A stretch of 64,000 bases of DNA from Salipiger aestuarii (GCF_003259905.1 NZ_QLMG01000007.1:1-64000), one strand, 5' to 3'. Counted from the first letter of the stretch, positions 53,310 through 62,795 are shown. Program-made: numbers and translations. The notes: generated by a model from the letters alone, not told the origin.

Positions 53310-54302
53310 TTGCCCTTTCTGGCCGGGTTCGATGCTCGCTGGCAGGATGCCGCGGAGTATCTCGACGCGCTGCGCCGGGACCTTGGCGAAGGGCGGCGGC
53401 TTGATCTTGTGCCCGACTATCTTGCGGATAACGTGGTGCTGGACGAAGGTGCGGGGCTGCTGCCCGGACCCGAAGCCATGGGCAAGGCGCTGGCCGCCCG
53501 GCTGGCGGCGCTGCCCGGCCTGAGCCTGTCGCGCGAAGAAATGCTGTGGGCGCCATCGGCCCACGATGCGTTTGTCGCGGCACAGCGGTTTCAGGCGGCG
53601 GGGCGGCATGACGGGCCGGGCCTGTACGGGCCGCCCACCGGCAAGCTGGTGCGCTACATGGCCATGTCGGAGACCTGGTGCAACACCGGGGCGCTGCGCG
53701 CCGAATGGGTGCTGCGCGACGAAACCGCGATCCTCGACCAGATCGGCGTCACCCTCGAAGACGGCGCGCGTTGGCGCCTGTCGCAGATGCCGCCCGCCCC
53801 GCCGCCTGCCTTCGTATCCGCCGCCGGCGGCGCAGCCGCGACAGCCCCCCCCGCGATGCCCAGCCCCGGCGCCGGCAACGATGACGCCTGGGGGCATACG
53901 CTGGGCGATCTGGTGCACCGGATCATGGGCGGAGAGCTGTCGGTAATCGCGCGCCATTTCGACCCCGCCGCCGAGCTGTTCTATCCCGGTGCCATCATCG
54001 GGTCCGGCCCGCGTGAGGCCGAGGCATTCTGGCTGGGCCTGCGCGCCGCCTTTCCGTCGGCCGAGTTCCGCGTGCATCACTTGCTTGGCGCCGAAGAACA
54101 CCTGTCGCCGCCCCGCGCCGCCATTCGCTGGACGCTGACCGGCAAGCACGACGGACATGGCGCATTCGGCACGCCCACGGGCGCACGGGTCAGCATCCTG
54201 GGGTTGACGCAGGCCGAATTCGGCCCCGACGGGCTGCGGCGTGAATGGACGCTATACGATGCGCCGGGCGTGCTGGCGCAGATCCTGCGCGCGGTCGGTT
54301 AG
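53310..54302 (+). CDS. Tandem SnoaL/NTF2-like domain protein
   Basis: About 330 residues. It appears to start at a TTG that directly follows the soeC stop codon; no better start is nearby. Two similar alpha+beta domains are visible. The first (about 1-150) has DYLADNVVLDEGAGLLPGPE and a later GLYGPPTGKLVRYMAM. The second (about 190-330) has HFDPAAELFYPGAIIGSGPR and HGAFGTPTGARVSILGL. The repeated TGKLVRYMAM/TGARVSILGL strand supports an internal duplication of the SnoaL fold. Role unknown. It is co-transcribed with the soe genes and convergent with the DUF1523 gene. Confidence 0.75.
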   Translation: MPFLAGFDARWQDAAEYLDALRRDLGEGRRLDLVPDYLADNVVLDEGAGLLPGPEAMGKALAARLAALPGLSLSREEMLWAPSAHDAFVAAQRFQAAGRHDGPGLYGPPTGKLVRYMAMSETWCNTGALRAEWVLRDETAILDQIGVTLEDGARWRLSQMPPAPPPAFVSAAGGAAATAPPAMPSPGAGNDDAWGHTLGDLVHRIMGGELSVIARHFDPAAELFYPGAIIGSGPREAEAFWLGLRAAFPSAEFRVHHLLGAEEHLSPPRAAIRWTLTGKHDGHGAFGTPTGARVSILGLTQAEFGPDGLRREWTLYDAPGVLAQILRAVG

Positions 54303-54910
54303 CGCCGGAACAGACCTTTCAGCCAGCCACCCGCGTCGCTGATGTTGTCGCCCATCTCGTCCAGCGCCGGGTCGATGCGGGACGCACGAAACCGGCGCCA
54401 GCGTACATAGACCGCCCAGGAAAACGCCACCAGCAGCGTAAGGATGATGATGTTGGTCCAGGGAATGATGCGCACGTCCGGCCCCGTCACCGTCTTGACG
54501 CTGATCGCATTGGGAAAGATCGACAGGAATTCGTTGCGCCAGCCGTAATGCTTGATCGCCACCCATTGCGGCGCGGCCGCGGTCGATCGGACATCGGCGG
54601 CCTCGGCCTGCAGGTTCGAGGTGTCGAACTTGAAATACGGCGGCCAGCCCCAGCCGGTGTCTTCGTTGCGATAGACCATCACGTCGTCGCTGGCCAGCCG
54701 CGTCTGGATGAAGAACACGTCACGCCCCTGCGCCGTGGTGCTGTCGCCGGTCGCGGCATTGCTCCAGAACCAGCGGTTTTCACCGGGGTCGACGCGACGT
54801 TCATAGGTGTCGGTGATCCGCGCGATGTCGTGCTGGGGCAAGGTGTAATGCAGGAACGCAAGGACCAGCACCCAGAAGGCGGCGATGAAAAACCACTTTA
54901 TGTAGGCCAC
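54299..54910 (-). CDS. DUF1523-family membrane protein
   Basis: 203 residues. An N-terminal helix (WFFIAAFWVLVLAFLHYTLP) and a second near residue 150 (IIILTLLVAFSWAVYVRW) bracket a periplasmic domain with DIARITDTYERRVDPGEN, FFIQTRLASDDVMVYRNEDT and WVAIKHYGWRNEFLS. This layout matches the DUF1523 family of alphaproteobacteria, whose role is unknown. Its end overlaps the convergent NTF2-like gene by four bases. Confidence 0.88.
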   Translation of the reverse strand: MAYIKWFFIAAFWVLVLAFLHYTLPQHDIARITDTYERRVDPGENRWFWSNAATGDSTTAQGRDVFFIQTRLASDDVMVYRNEDTGWGWPPYFKFDTSNLQAEAADVRSTAAAPQWVAIKHYGWRNEFLSIFPNAISVKTVTGPDVRIIPWTNIIILTLLVAFSWAVYVRWRRFRASRIDPALDEMGDNISDAGGWLKGLFRR

Positions 54911-54920
54911 GACGGATCTC

Positions 54921-55034
54921 CTATTGGAAATTGGTCAGATAGATCACGACGGCTATAAGGCATAGCGGCAGGATGTACACGCCAAGGATCGCCTTTCGCC
55001 GCCAGGGACGGTCATATTCGGGCGGGTCCGATGT
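54921..55034 (-). CDS. Possible small membrane protein, start unclear
   Basis: The last 38 codons of an open frame read TSDPPEYDRPWRRKAILGVY followed by ILPLCLIAVVIYLTNFQ, a cytoplasmic basic stretch and a single membrane helix. They end ten bases before the DUF1523 gene on the same strand. The frame continues upstream to an ATG at 55196, but residues there look non-coding, and no start codon or ribosome binding site sits at the natural beginning. It is either a small membrane protein with an odd start or the surviving end of a truncated gene. Confidence 0.35.
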   Translation of the reverse strand, partial: TSDPPEYDRPWRRKAILGVYILPLCLIAVVIYLTNFQ

Positions 55035-55284
55035 GATAGCCGGGCCCCGGCAAGGTACCAGGCCTCGAACAGTCCGGGTATGGCGACAGCGTTTAGCGGG
55101 GCAGGCCGATGGCGGCACGCGCATCCCGAGCCCACGGTGATAGTCGTACCAGTTCGCGGCGCGATGACGGGCAGGCGATGCCACGCCCATACGCACCGGC
55201 TAACCAGATGGATTCCCATGGGACTCCGTCGGGGTTGAGGGCCCGCAACAACGCCTGTCGAATGTCAAAGTCATTTGCCTCACC

Positions 55285-56364
55285 TCACTTTACCCGATCC
55301 GGGTTGTCGAAGAAAAACCGCACCATTTCGGCGCTGGCGTCTGGACCCTTGGGGTCGGTATAGGACCCGCCGGTCGATCCGCCCGACCACGCGTGGCCCT
55401 GCCCGTCGATGCGCCAGTGTTCCACCACGGCAGCGCCGTTTGCATCGCTGGAAATCACCCGCGAAAAGTTGCGGCCGTTGGCGTGCCCCCGTTCGTGCGT
55501 TTCGAGGCTCTGGCGCGTGTTGCTGTCCAACGCCCGACGCGCGACACTTTCGCCGTTCTTCGGGCTGACCGTTGCATCGGCAGTGCCGTGGAAGACGATT
55601 GTCCGGACAGTCGACCCCGACCGAGGCCGGATCGGTGCATCAAGAATATTGCCGCCCATCGCCGCAAAAGCCGATGGCACATCCTTGGCCGCGCCCACGG
55701 GCAAGCCCGAGTGCACGCCGACGGCCGCGAACACGTCCGGATAGGTTTCACCCAGAATTGCAGCCATTGCCCCGCCTGCCGACAATCCGGCGACAAAGGT
55801 ATGGTCTCTGACAATATCATGCGCGGCGCAGACCCGTGACGCCATTCCGGCCAGAATGGCGGGTTCTCCCCGATCGCGCCGTTGGTCGCCGCGGCTGAAC
55901 CAGTTCCAGCAGGACTGCGCGTTGTCTCCGCGGGACTGCGCAGGATAAATCACGACGAAACCGTGCTTTTCCGCCAGTTCGTTCATCCCGGTGCCAGCCG
56001 CGAAATCCTCCGGGGATTGTGTGCAACCGTGCAGCATCATGATGACACCGCCCGCCCCTGCTTTCGCCGACGCCGGAACATAGGTTCGATACATCCGGCT
56101 TCCTGCCGGGCCGGTATAGGTGTCTTGCAAGAACGGCGCACCTTGGGGAACCGCTGTATGGGCGGGGGCGGCCCCCGCGCCGGCGTTCGGCATCCGAGCC
56201 ATCAGCCCGGCCAGCCCGCCGGTATGGCGGCCCCCCGATCGGGATGCGTCGGTTCCCGACAAAAGCCCATGCCGGGCAAGCGTGCGTTGCACCAGGTCGT
56301 TGGCGGCTGACAGGCGTGCGTCATCCGCCGCAGCGCGCAGCGCGCCCGCGTCAAAGAGTTTCAT
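55285..56364 (-). CDS. PHB-depolymerase/LpqC-type esterase
   Basis: 359 residues. RTYVPASAKAGAGGVIMMLHGCTQSPEDF gives the oxyanion-hole HGCTQ motif. VAGLSAGGAMAAILGETYPD is the nucleophile elbow. Later IVFHGTADATVSP supplies the Asp and QGHAWSGG the His of the triad. The family includes secreted poly(3-hydroxybutyrate) depolymerases and feruloyl esterases. No signal peptide is obvious, so an intracellular PHB role is possible. It shares an operon with the ribbon-helix-helix gene 28 bases upstream. Confidence 0.85.
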   Translation of the reverse strand: MKLFDAGALRAAADDARLSAANDLVQRTLARHGLLSGTDASRSGGRHTGGLAGLMARMPNAGAGAAPAHTAVPQGAPFLQDTYTGPAGSRMYRTYVPASAKAGAGGVIMMLHGCTQSPEDFAAGTGMNELAEKHGFVVIYPAQSRGDNAQSCWNWFSRGDQRRDRGEPAILAGMASRVCAAHDIVRDHTFVAGLSAGGAMAAILGETYPDVFAAVGVHSGLPVGAAKDVPSAFAAMGGNILDAPIRPRSGSTVRTIVFHGTADATVSPKNGESVARRALDSNTRQSLETHERGHANGRNFSRVISSDANGAAVVEHWRIDGQGHAWSGGSTGGSYTDPKGPDASAEMVRFFFDNPDRVK

Positions 56365-56392
56365 TTGGTTTTCCTATTCTGGGATGCGCATG

Positions 56393-56821
56393 CTATTTGA
56401 TGCGGTCGGCAAGTGCCTGCTTGATTTCCGTACTGGCCTGCAGGGCACCCAGCACGGTGATGGATCCGATCGTCTGAAGCGCCAGTTCCGGGGTGACATC
56501 TGCGTTGATCCGGGCAAGCCCGACAACCTTGACGTGCAGCACCTCGCCGGCATCGCGCAAGGCTTCCAGATCCGCCGCTGAATAGTCGCGCAGACCCAGC
56601 TCCATCGTGTGGCGCTCAAGCGACTGACTGACAACGCCCGTATGGCTTTCCAACTGGTTGCGGATCGCGGTGCGGATCAGATCGCTCCGATTCGAGTAAA
56701 ACCCTTCCTGCACCAGAAGGTCGATGCGGCCGAGGTCGACAAAGCCAAGATTGATCGTGATCTTTTCGTTTTCGGGCTGCTTGTCTCGCAGCTGTTTGAC
56801 GTTGTCCACTGTTTTCTCCAT
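56393..56821 (-). CDS. Ribbon-helix-helix (CopG-like) regulator
   Basis: 142 residues. Residues 20-60 (KITINLGFVDLGRIDLLVQE, then GFYSNRSDLIRTAIRNQL) form a ribbon-helix-helix DNA-binding motif with the conserved SNRSDLIRTAIR turn. The C-terminal 80 residues are a helical domain (GLRDYSAADLEALRDAGEVL) I do not recognise by name. It is upstream of and co-directional with the esterase gene, so it may regulate that operon. Confidence 0.8.
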   Translation of the reverse strand: MEKTVDNVKQLRDKQPENEKITINLGFVDLGRIDLLVQEGFYSNRSDLIRTAIRNQLESHTGVVSQSLERHTMELGLRDYSAADLEALRDAGEVLHVKVVGLARINADVTPELALQTIGSITVLGALQASTEIKQALADRIK

Positions 56822-57306
56822 CCGTGTGGATGGTATTTGGAGTTTTTCAGGCGCTGTGCAACCCTCATTCCGGAAAAAAGCCGAAAATCGCTGCGCAGCG
56901 CCGTATGGCCGGAAAAACTCTGTTCCGGTTTGGTGTTCTGATTTTTCAGACCTTCACGCCGGAGGGCGTAAGCTTCTGGTTCGCCATGTCTGGCTTACAG
57001 CCAGGATCGACGCCCCATCTCGCAGCGGCAAGATCGCTGCCAGCGCCCCCTGATACTGGGCGTGGCGAGGGCGTTTCAGTCGGGCTGACTGCACGATCCG
57101 ACGGCGCCGCGACCAACTGACGCCCGAACCGTTTTCGAACACTCATTGCTGAGAGGAAACACGGTGACCCGGGAGCAGGTCGCAGGTAAATGGGACGAAA
57201 CGCGCCGCAACGTGAACGCCAGACAGGGCGAAGCGGGACGCCGACGGAATCCGGAACGAGAACCGACACATCCCGCCGGTTCAGACCGACACGACCACAG
57301 GCTTGG
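56822..57306. other. 485-base gap with no supportable gene
   Basis: Frames on both strands are short and lack coding character or ribosome binding sites. The AT-richer part near 56870-56960 may hold the promoter of the regulator-esterase operon. Nothing further was recognised. Confidence 0.4.
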
Positions 57307-57786
57307 TCAGTCCGCATCCGGCCGGTCATCAGCGCCGCGATGCTCCATAAATCGACTGGCTGCGAGCAGTAATGCCGCCAGGATCGCACAGAGAACAGCG
57401 AACAGCCCGAAACCCGCCCCGGCGGCAAGGCCAAGAGCGCCCGCCACCCAAAGACTCGCGGCGGTTGCCATGCCGCCAACCTTGTCGTCGCCCTGGATGA
57501 TCGCCCCGGCGCCCAGAAAACCCAACCCACCGACGACGCCCTGCAAGACCCGAGTGGGGTCCGCGGACAGGCCGAAACCGTCCATGTTCCGCGACATCTC
57601 GACTGCGGTGACGGTCAGGATCGCTGATCCGAAAGCGACCATCATATAGGTTCGAATACCGACCCGGCGCCTGCGCAGTTCCCTGTCGAATCCCAGGACG
57701 GCGCCCGCGATCAACGCGAACGCCAATCGCAGAAACCAATCTGTTTGCGTGATACCAAAATTGAAATTGTCAAACCACTCGGCCAT
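57307..57786 (-). CDS. MgtC/SapB-family membrane protein
   Basis: 159 residues with about four hydrophobic helices. FLRLAFALIAGAVLGFDREL RRR, VGIRTYMMVAFGSAILTV, GVVGGLGFLGAGAIIQGDD and GMATAASLWVAGALGLAAG are the MgtC/SapB signatures (R-x-G-x-RT and GxxFLGAG). The ATG at 57786 (MAEWFDNFNF) is preferred to one 24 codons upstream. The family is linked to acid or low-magnesium tolerance and control of the membrane ATPase; the short form lacks the regulatory C-terminal domain. Confidence 0.9.
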   Translation of the reverse strand: MAEWFDNFNFGITQTDWFLRLAFALIAGAVLGFDRELRRRRVGIRTYMMVAFGSAILTVTAVEMSRNMDGFGLSADPTRVLQGVVGGLGFLGAGAIIQGDDKVGGMATAASLWVAGALGLAAGAGFGLFAVLCAILAALLLAASRFMEHRGADDRPDAD

Positions 57787-58258
57787 GAATTTACAGTCCC
57801 TGCGTGGGTCGGGTATGGCCCAGCCGGACCAGACTCGTTGGTGAATGCGGCTTGTCATTCACCGTCTCGGCGCGCCGGAAATCACGACGCCGCAATCCCG
57901 CGCCCCACTTGGAATTTTTCCACATTCGTTTCACGATTGCCACGACAATCGGGCCCGCGCACCGATGCGATCTGCCCGAACCGGGCGATCGGTTCGCCTG
58001 AAACCCTGTTTCCGCCTTGCGTTTGACATCCCTGCCGGACCCCGCGACTGACACCTGAGGTGCGATGTCGGACAGGTTGGGCACAGGAAAGAAACCCTGG
58101 CCCGATCAACGTGCCTACCTGTCTGACGGATGCGAGATGCGCGGAAAACGGAAAATACCAAAGACCCGTTCTGGGTCGTTCTTGAGTGTTGACGGTCTCT
58201 TTGCCGCGCCGGTGGCGCCAGAAACCCGCATTGCGACCCGGTCCCGATCCGGAGGCGC
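57787..58258. other. Gap without a supportable gene
   Basis: Several short frames overlap on both strands, but none has a family motif or ribosome binding site. The first part, 57787-57840, may be the promoter of the MgtC-like gene. Right of it the sequence leads into the frameshifted remnant at 58259. Confidence 0.35.
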
Positions 58259-58460
58259 GACATTGCCGACAGCGATGTTTATGCGCTGCATGGCCCGATG
58301 GGCGACGACTGCCGGGGAAGCCGGGGTCGCCGGCGACCCAAACGACAGTGGGCGATGTCGAAGATATCGTCCGTGAACTCGACGAGGACGTGACAAGACC
58401 TATGTGACCGTAACCCGCAAGACCGAAGAGCAATTCGAAGAAATGGAAATCGGCCGCTGA
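58259..58460 (+). pseudogene. Small frameshifted gene remnant
   Basis: Coding-like pieces follow one another in different plus-strand frames: DIADSDVYALHGPMGDD, then AGEAGVAGDPND, then TVGDVEDIVRELDEDV, then KTYVTVTRKTEEQFEEMEIG with R and a TGA at 58458-58460. Three frame changes in about 150 bases are needed to read through. The pieces join to a plausible small acidic protein, so this is either a decayed gene or a poorly sequenced one. The family is unknown to me. Confidence 0.4.
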
Positions 58461-58592
58461 GGATTGGTGAAACTGATAGGCTCGCATCGTGACATATTCG
58501 GCGGAGGGACCTGCGCGAGCCCTTCTGACAGTTCCGCGCAGGCCGCACGCGTTTGCAGTCATCAGTGGCGAGAAAACAGGTAGCAATCCGAC

Positions 58593-59234
58593 ATGAACCA
58601 GGAAACCACCCCCGCAAAGCTGCAAAGCCAGCCAAAGCTCATGATAGGTCTGGGGTGGTATTCCATCATCGCCTGCGTGGTTTCCGCAGTGACGGTCCTG
58701 ATTGCCGATTTTGTCGTGCCCGACCACGACTGGATCGCCGACACGATCAGCGATCTTGCGGCAGGCGACTACGAATTCATCGTGGATATAGGGATTTACG
58801 CGCTTTCATCGGCGCTCATTGCGACTGCTCTGCTGGCCGCGCATGTTCACATGGATGGCTGGCGCTGGAGCATCGCTATCGTCGGGCTGGCGATACTTGG
58901 CCTTATTGTCTTCCTTATCGGCGCGCGCAATGAATATGGCGACAACGACAGCGAGGGTGTCGTGATCCATGTCTATCTTGTCTATGTGCTCGGTTTCCTC
59001 ATGGCGGCCGTTCCGGCCCTGATGGCCCAGGGCGCGGGCCGTGCCGGGCGCGGGTATCAACGCATGCTCATCGCGATAGCTGTCGTATGGGTATTTTCCG
59101 CGCCGGTTTTCTTTTTTCTGCCAACGGGCTTTGACGGCATCTATGAGCGCTATCTCGCGCTCATTACCTTTGCCATGATCCTCACGCTCGCCCGGTTGTT
59201 CATCAAGCGGGGGCAAGCGCTTGACGGTCGTTAG
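58593..59234 (+). CDS. DUF998-family membrane protein
   Basis: 213 residues with six hydrophobic helices: MIGLGWYSIIACVVSAVTVL, IGIYALSSALIATALLAA, SIAIVGLAILGLIVFLIGA, VYLVYVLGFLMAAVPALMAQ and two more. The motif DTISDLAAGDYEFIVDIG near the first loop matches DUF998 proteins, which are of unknown function. It starts 132 bases after the frameshifted remnant and is transcribed alone toward the AI-2E-type gene. Confidence 0.82.
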   Translation: MNQETTPAKLQSQPKLMIGLGWYSIIACVVSAVTVLIADFVVPDHDWIADTISDLAAGDYEFIVDIGIYALSSALIATALLAAHVHMDGWRWSIAIVGLAILGLIVFLIGARNEYGDNDSEGVVIHVYLVYVLGFLMAAVPALMAQGAGRAGRGYQRMLIAIAVVWVFSAPVFFFLPTGFDGIYERYLALITFAMILTLARLFIKRGQALDGR

Positions 59235-59351
59235 GGTCGGCCCGGTTGGGCGGGTCCGTCGGGAAACTTTCCCCCCGCGGCCGCGGCGCATGCCGCCGCA
59301 ACGACCGACGGACCGGCAGCATTCACACACACTGCCCGCGCAAGGTAAGTC

Positions 59352-60509
59352 ATGACCCCCGCGACCGAGACTGACCCGCCCCCCGAGGCGATGTCACGGC
59401 TTGACGGCATTCAGGATCAGTTGCGCAAATCAGCGCCCCGCTGGGCGGTGAACGGGTTGTTCATCCTGGCTTTCATTTTCACGCTGAGCTATGCGCGCAC
59501 CTTCCTGGTTCCCGTCGTGCTGGGCCTGCTGCTGGCGCTGGTTTTCGGTCCGATCCGGCGTTTCTTCGACCGGCGTGGCGTACCGGAGGGGCTGACCGCG
59601 CTGGCGATTGTCCTGTCGCTGCTGTTCGGCCTCATCGCGCTTACCGGCGCGCTGGCGATGCCTGTCGCCGGTTGGATCGAGCGCGCACCGCAGATCACCG
59701 CCGACGTGCGTACGCAACTGAGTGAGCTTTCGGCGCCGCTGAGCGGCATCTTCGAGGCGGAGGCCCGTCTGAACGAGTTGACCGGCTCCGACGCGCCGGG
59801 CGTTCAAAAGGTCGAGCTTCAGGGATCAAGCTACGCCGCCAGTATCGCGGCAGCTGCGCCCGGCATCGTCACGCAGCTTGTTTTCACATTGGTGCTGCTG
59901 TTCTTTCTGCTCGCCTCGGGCGACATGTTCTATGAAAAAATCGTCCATGTCATGCCGACGTTCAAAGACAAGCGGCGCGCAATCCAGGCCGCCCACGACA
60001 TCGAGCGGCGGCTGTCGCGCTATCTGCTGACCATCAGCGTCATCAACGCCGGCCTTGGCGTGATCGTGGGCGCGGCCATGTGGGCCTTTGGCATGCCAAG
60101 CCCGGCAATTTTCGGGCTCATCGCCTTCATCTTCAATTTCGTCCCGTTTCTGGGTGCGATCGTCGGCGTGGTCATCGCCGCCGCCGTGGCGCTGGTGACG
60201 TTTGACTGGCTCTGGTGGGCGCCGATCGTCGGGCTCACATATTTTGCCTGCACCTCGCTGGAGGGGCAGTTCGTAACGCCGCACATCGTCGGGCGCAGCC
60301 TGCGGCTCAACACCGTGGTGGTGTTCCTTGCCGTGTCGTTCTGGGCCTGGCTCTGGTCGGCCGTGGGTATGATCGTCGCCGTTCCCCTTCTCGTGGCGAT
60401 CCGCACGATCTGCGAATATGTCGACGGACTCGACGGGTTTGGCGACTTCCTCGGTGAACGCGGATCCGAGGCGGAGGCGGAGACTGGTAAAAGCAGGGCC
60501 GAGGATTGA
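59352..60509 (+). CDS. AI-2E-family (PerM/YdiK-like) membrane transporter
   Basis: 385 residues with about seven hydrophobic helices. LFILAFIFTLSYARTFLVPVVLGLLLALVFGPIRRFFDRRGVPE is the usual N-terminus, and FIFNFVPFLGAIVGVVIAA and FVTPHIVGRSLRLNTVVVFL are the family signature. Known members include exporters of quorum signals and Na+/H+ antiporters, so the substrate is open. The C-terminus is a short acidic tail (GSEAEAETGKSRAED). Confidence 0.9.
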   Translation: MTPATETDPPPEAMSRLDGIQDQLRKSAPRWAVNGLFILAFIFTLSYARTFLVPVVLGLLLALVFGPIRRFFDRRGVPEGLTALAIVLSLLFGLIALTGALAMPVAGWIERAPQITADVRTQLSELSAPLSGIFEAEARLNELTGSDAPGVQKVELQGSSYAASIAAAAPGIVTQLVFTLVLLFFLLASGDMFYEKIVHVMPTFKDKRRAIQAAHDIERRLSRYLLTISVINAGLGVIVGAAMWAFGMPSPAIFGLIAFIFNFVPFLGAIVGVVIAAAVALVTFDWLWWAPIVGLTYFACTSLEGQFVTPHIVGRSLRLNTVVVFLAVSFWAWLWSAVGMIVAVPLLVAIRTICEYVDGLDGFGDFLGERGSEAEAETGKSRAED

Positions 60510-60635
60510 GGAACCTTTCGGGTCTGCCGTCGGTTCTCTGTCGGATAGGTCATGTTTTTCGAAGCGTAAGATAGATCGGTACCCATTAGGCTCGCCCTGA
60601 TCGGCGTTGCAAAACTTGAGGGGTTGGGAGAGACG

Positions 60636-61163
60636 ATGTTTCTGGAACAAGAAGCTGTCGATGTTGTTCTGCGGGGCGTGCTCCTGTCGTCGGTTGCGTT
60701 GTGCTGGGTCATCCTGATGGTGCGTCTGGTGGGGCTGCGCGCGTTTTCGAAAATGACCGCATTCGATTTCGTCGTCACGCTCGCGATAGGATCGCTGTTG
60801 GCGGGCGCCAGCCAGGCCGACGCCTGGCCCCCGTTCTTTCAGACGATCATCGCGATGGGGGCATTGCTGGGCGTTCAATACACCATCGCGCGTCTGCGCA
60901 ACGGATCCGACCGGTTCGAGGCGGTGGTTCAGAATTCCCCTGTGCTGCTGATGCATGACGGGCGCATCATTACCGAAGCTCTGAACGCGACCCGTGTGGC
61001 CGAAGACGATCTGATTGCAAAATTGCGCGAAGCCAACGCGCTGGATTTTTCCAAGGTCCGTGCGGTCGTGCTGGAAACCACCGGCGACATTTCGGTTCTG
61101 CACGGCGACAGCGTGCAGGATCGGCTTTTGGAGGGCGTCCGCCGCGTTGACAACAGCGCGTGA
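60636..61163 (+). CDS. DUF421 (YetF-like) membrane protein
   Basis: 175 residues; the ATG follows GGGAGAG. Two or three N-terminal helices (LLSSVALCWVILMVRLVGLR) precede the soluble DUF421 domain with GLRAFSKMTAFDFVVTLAIGS and NSPVLLMHDGRIITEALNATR. The same fold occurs in YetF/YdfR proteins, whose role is unclear and may involve sporulation or stress. The next gene starts directly after its stop codon. Confidence 0.88.
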   Translation: MFLEQEAVDVVLRGVLLSSVALCWVILMVRLVGLRAFSKMTAFDFVVTLAIGSLLAGASQADAWPPFFQTIIAMGALLGVQYTIARLRNGSDRFEAVVQNSPVLLMHDGRIITEALNATRVAEDDLIAKLREANALDFSKVRAVVLETTGDISVLHGDSVQDRLLEGVRRVDNSA

Positions 61164-62795
61164 ATGGCCGGCGGACCGGCGTTCGGCACCATGACGAAAC
61201 CACCTGCGGAGCATGACGTGACATCAAATCGCACCGACACCAGATCAGGGTCATCGGCGGCAGAAACCCCGAAGTCAAACAGCAGCGGCACGCTGTTTCA
61301 GCCCGAAGACACCTGCTGGCGTGTGGCGCGCGCCGACAGGGTATCGCTGATCGTCGATGCCGCGGATTACTTTCGCGTCCTGCGCAAAGTGTTCATCGCC
61401 GCGCAGAAGGAACTGCTGCTCATCGGCTGGGATTTCGATTTCGAGCTAGAGATGCTGCCCGGCGAAAGCGACGAAGACGGGCGCGCCCCGGATGGATTTC
61501 CCAACAAGATGGGCGCCTTCATCGAAGCCGTTCTGGAAAACGCCCCCGATCTGCACGCCTATCTGCTGAAATGGAACGGCGCGGTCCTGGCAGCGCCAGG
61601 GCGCATCCTGCCGTCGCTTGCGCTGGATATGTTCGGCAACGACCGCATTCATTTCGCACTCGACGGGCACCATCCGTTCGGCGCGTGCCACCACCAGAAA
61701 ATCGTCGTGGCCGATGACAGCATCGCGTTTTGCGGCGGTATCGACGTGACCGAGGACCGCTGGGACACATCGGACCACCTGCCGGACGATCCGCGCCGTG
61801 AGCGTAAGGACGGAACCCTGGCCGGCCCGTGGCACGACGCGACCTCGGCCATGACCGGCCCGGCGGCCAAAGCGCTGGCCGAATTGTCGCGCATACGCTG
61901 GCATCGCGCCACCGAAGAGACGTTGGAGCGGCCGCGTGACTGCGATGCGCTTCAATGGCCCGAAACGCTTGATACAAACGCCAGGAACGTCGACGTCGCC
62001 ATCGCGCGCACGGAACCGCCCTATGACGGCGAGCCGCTGATAAACGAGATCGAAAAACTGTATCTGCGCAGCATCGAGGCGGCGACAAAAAGCATCTACA
62101 TCGAATCCCAGTATTTCGCGGCCGAGAAAATCTGCGCGGCGCTGGAAACGCGGCTGAGGGAACCCGACGGCCCCGAAATCGTCGTGATCAACCCCCTTGA
62201 GGCCGAGTCGCAGCTTGAGGACGAGGCGATGCACGTTTTGCGCGGGCGGATGATCGACCGGCTGACGGCCGCCGACGCGCACCAGGGCCGTTTCCGCATT
62301 TACCATCCCGCCAACAGCGCTGGCGAGGCGATCTATGTTCACGCGAAGATCATGATCGTCGATGACCGTATCCTGCGGCTCGGGTCCAGCAATCTCAACG
62401 ATCGTTCCATGGGTTTCGACACCGAATGCGACGTCGCGGTTGAGGGACCGGCGGAACTGGTCACCGGATTTCGCACGCGTCTGCTGTCCGAGCATCTGGA
62501 TGTCACCCCCGATGTTTTTGCCGAGACGCTGCAAGAGCAGGGGACGCTGATCGCCGCCATCGAGCGGCTGAATTCGGCAGAGGGGCGCGGCCTTCGCCGG
62601 ATCGTGCCCGATGACGAGACTTCGCTGGGCAATTTCCTTGCCGATTCCCGCCTGCTTGATCCGCGCTATCTGCCGGGGCAGACGACCTCGGCGGGTGAGG
62701 GGTTGCGTCCGCGGCATCTGGCCATATTCGCCGGGGTCGCCTTGGTGGGGTATCTCGGCTGGAAAGCATGGAGCAAGCGCAGGCACCATCGCTAG
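61164..62795 (+). CDS. Phospholipase D/cardiolipin-synthase-like protein
   Basis: 543 residues. Two HKD motifs are present: HHQKIVVADDSIAFCGGID near residue 175 and VHAKIMIVDDRILRLGSSN near residue 393. The C-terminus has a single hydrophobic helix (LAIFAGVALVGYLGWKAW) followed by basic residues, so it is probably tail-anchored in the inner membrane. Cardiolipin or related phospholipid synthesis is likely; a phospholipase is the alternative. The ATG begins immediately after the DUF421 stop codon, so the genes are coupled. Confidence 0.87.
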   Translation: MAGGPAFGTMTKPPAEHDVTSNRTDTRSGSSAAETPKSNSSGTLFQPEDTCWRVARADRVSLIVDAADYFRVLRKVFIAAQKELLLIGWDFDFELEMLPGESDEDGRAPDGFPNKMGAFIEAVLENAPDLHAYLLKWNGAVLAAPGRILPSLALDMFGNDRIHFALDGHHPFGACHHQKIVVADDSIAFCGGIDVTEDRWDTSDHLPDDPRRERKDGTLAGPWHDATSAMTGPAAKALAELSRIRWHRATEETLERPRDCDALQWPETLDTNARNVDVAIARTEPPYDGEPLINEIEKLYLRSIEAATKSIYIESQYFAAEKICAALETRLREPDGPEIVVINPLEAESQLEDEAMHVLRGRMIDRLTAADAHQGRFRIYHPANSAGEAIYVHAKIMIVDDRILRLGSSNLNDRSMGFDTECDVAVEGPAELVTGFRTRLLSEHLDVTPDVFAETLQEQGTLIAAIERLNSAEGRGLRRIVPDDETSLGNFLADSRLLDPRYLPGQTTSAGEGLRPRHLAIFAGVALVGYLGWKAWSKRRHHR

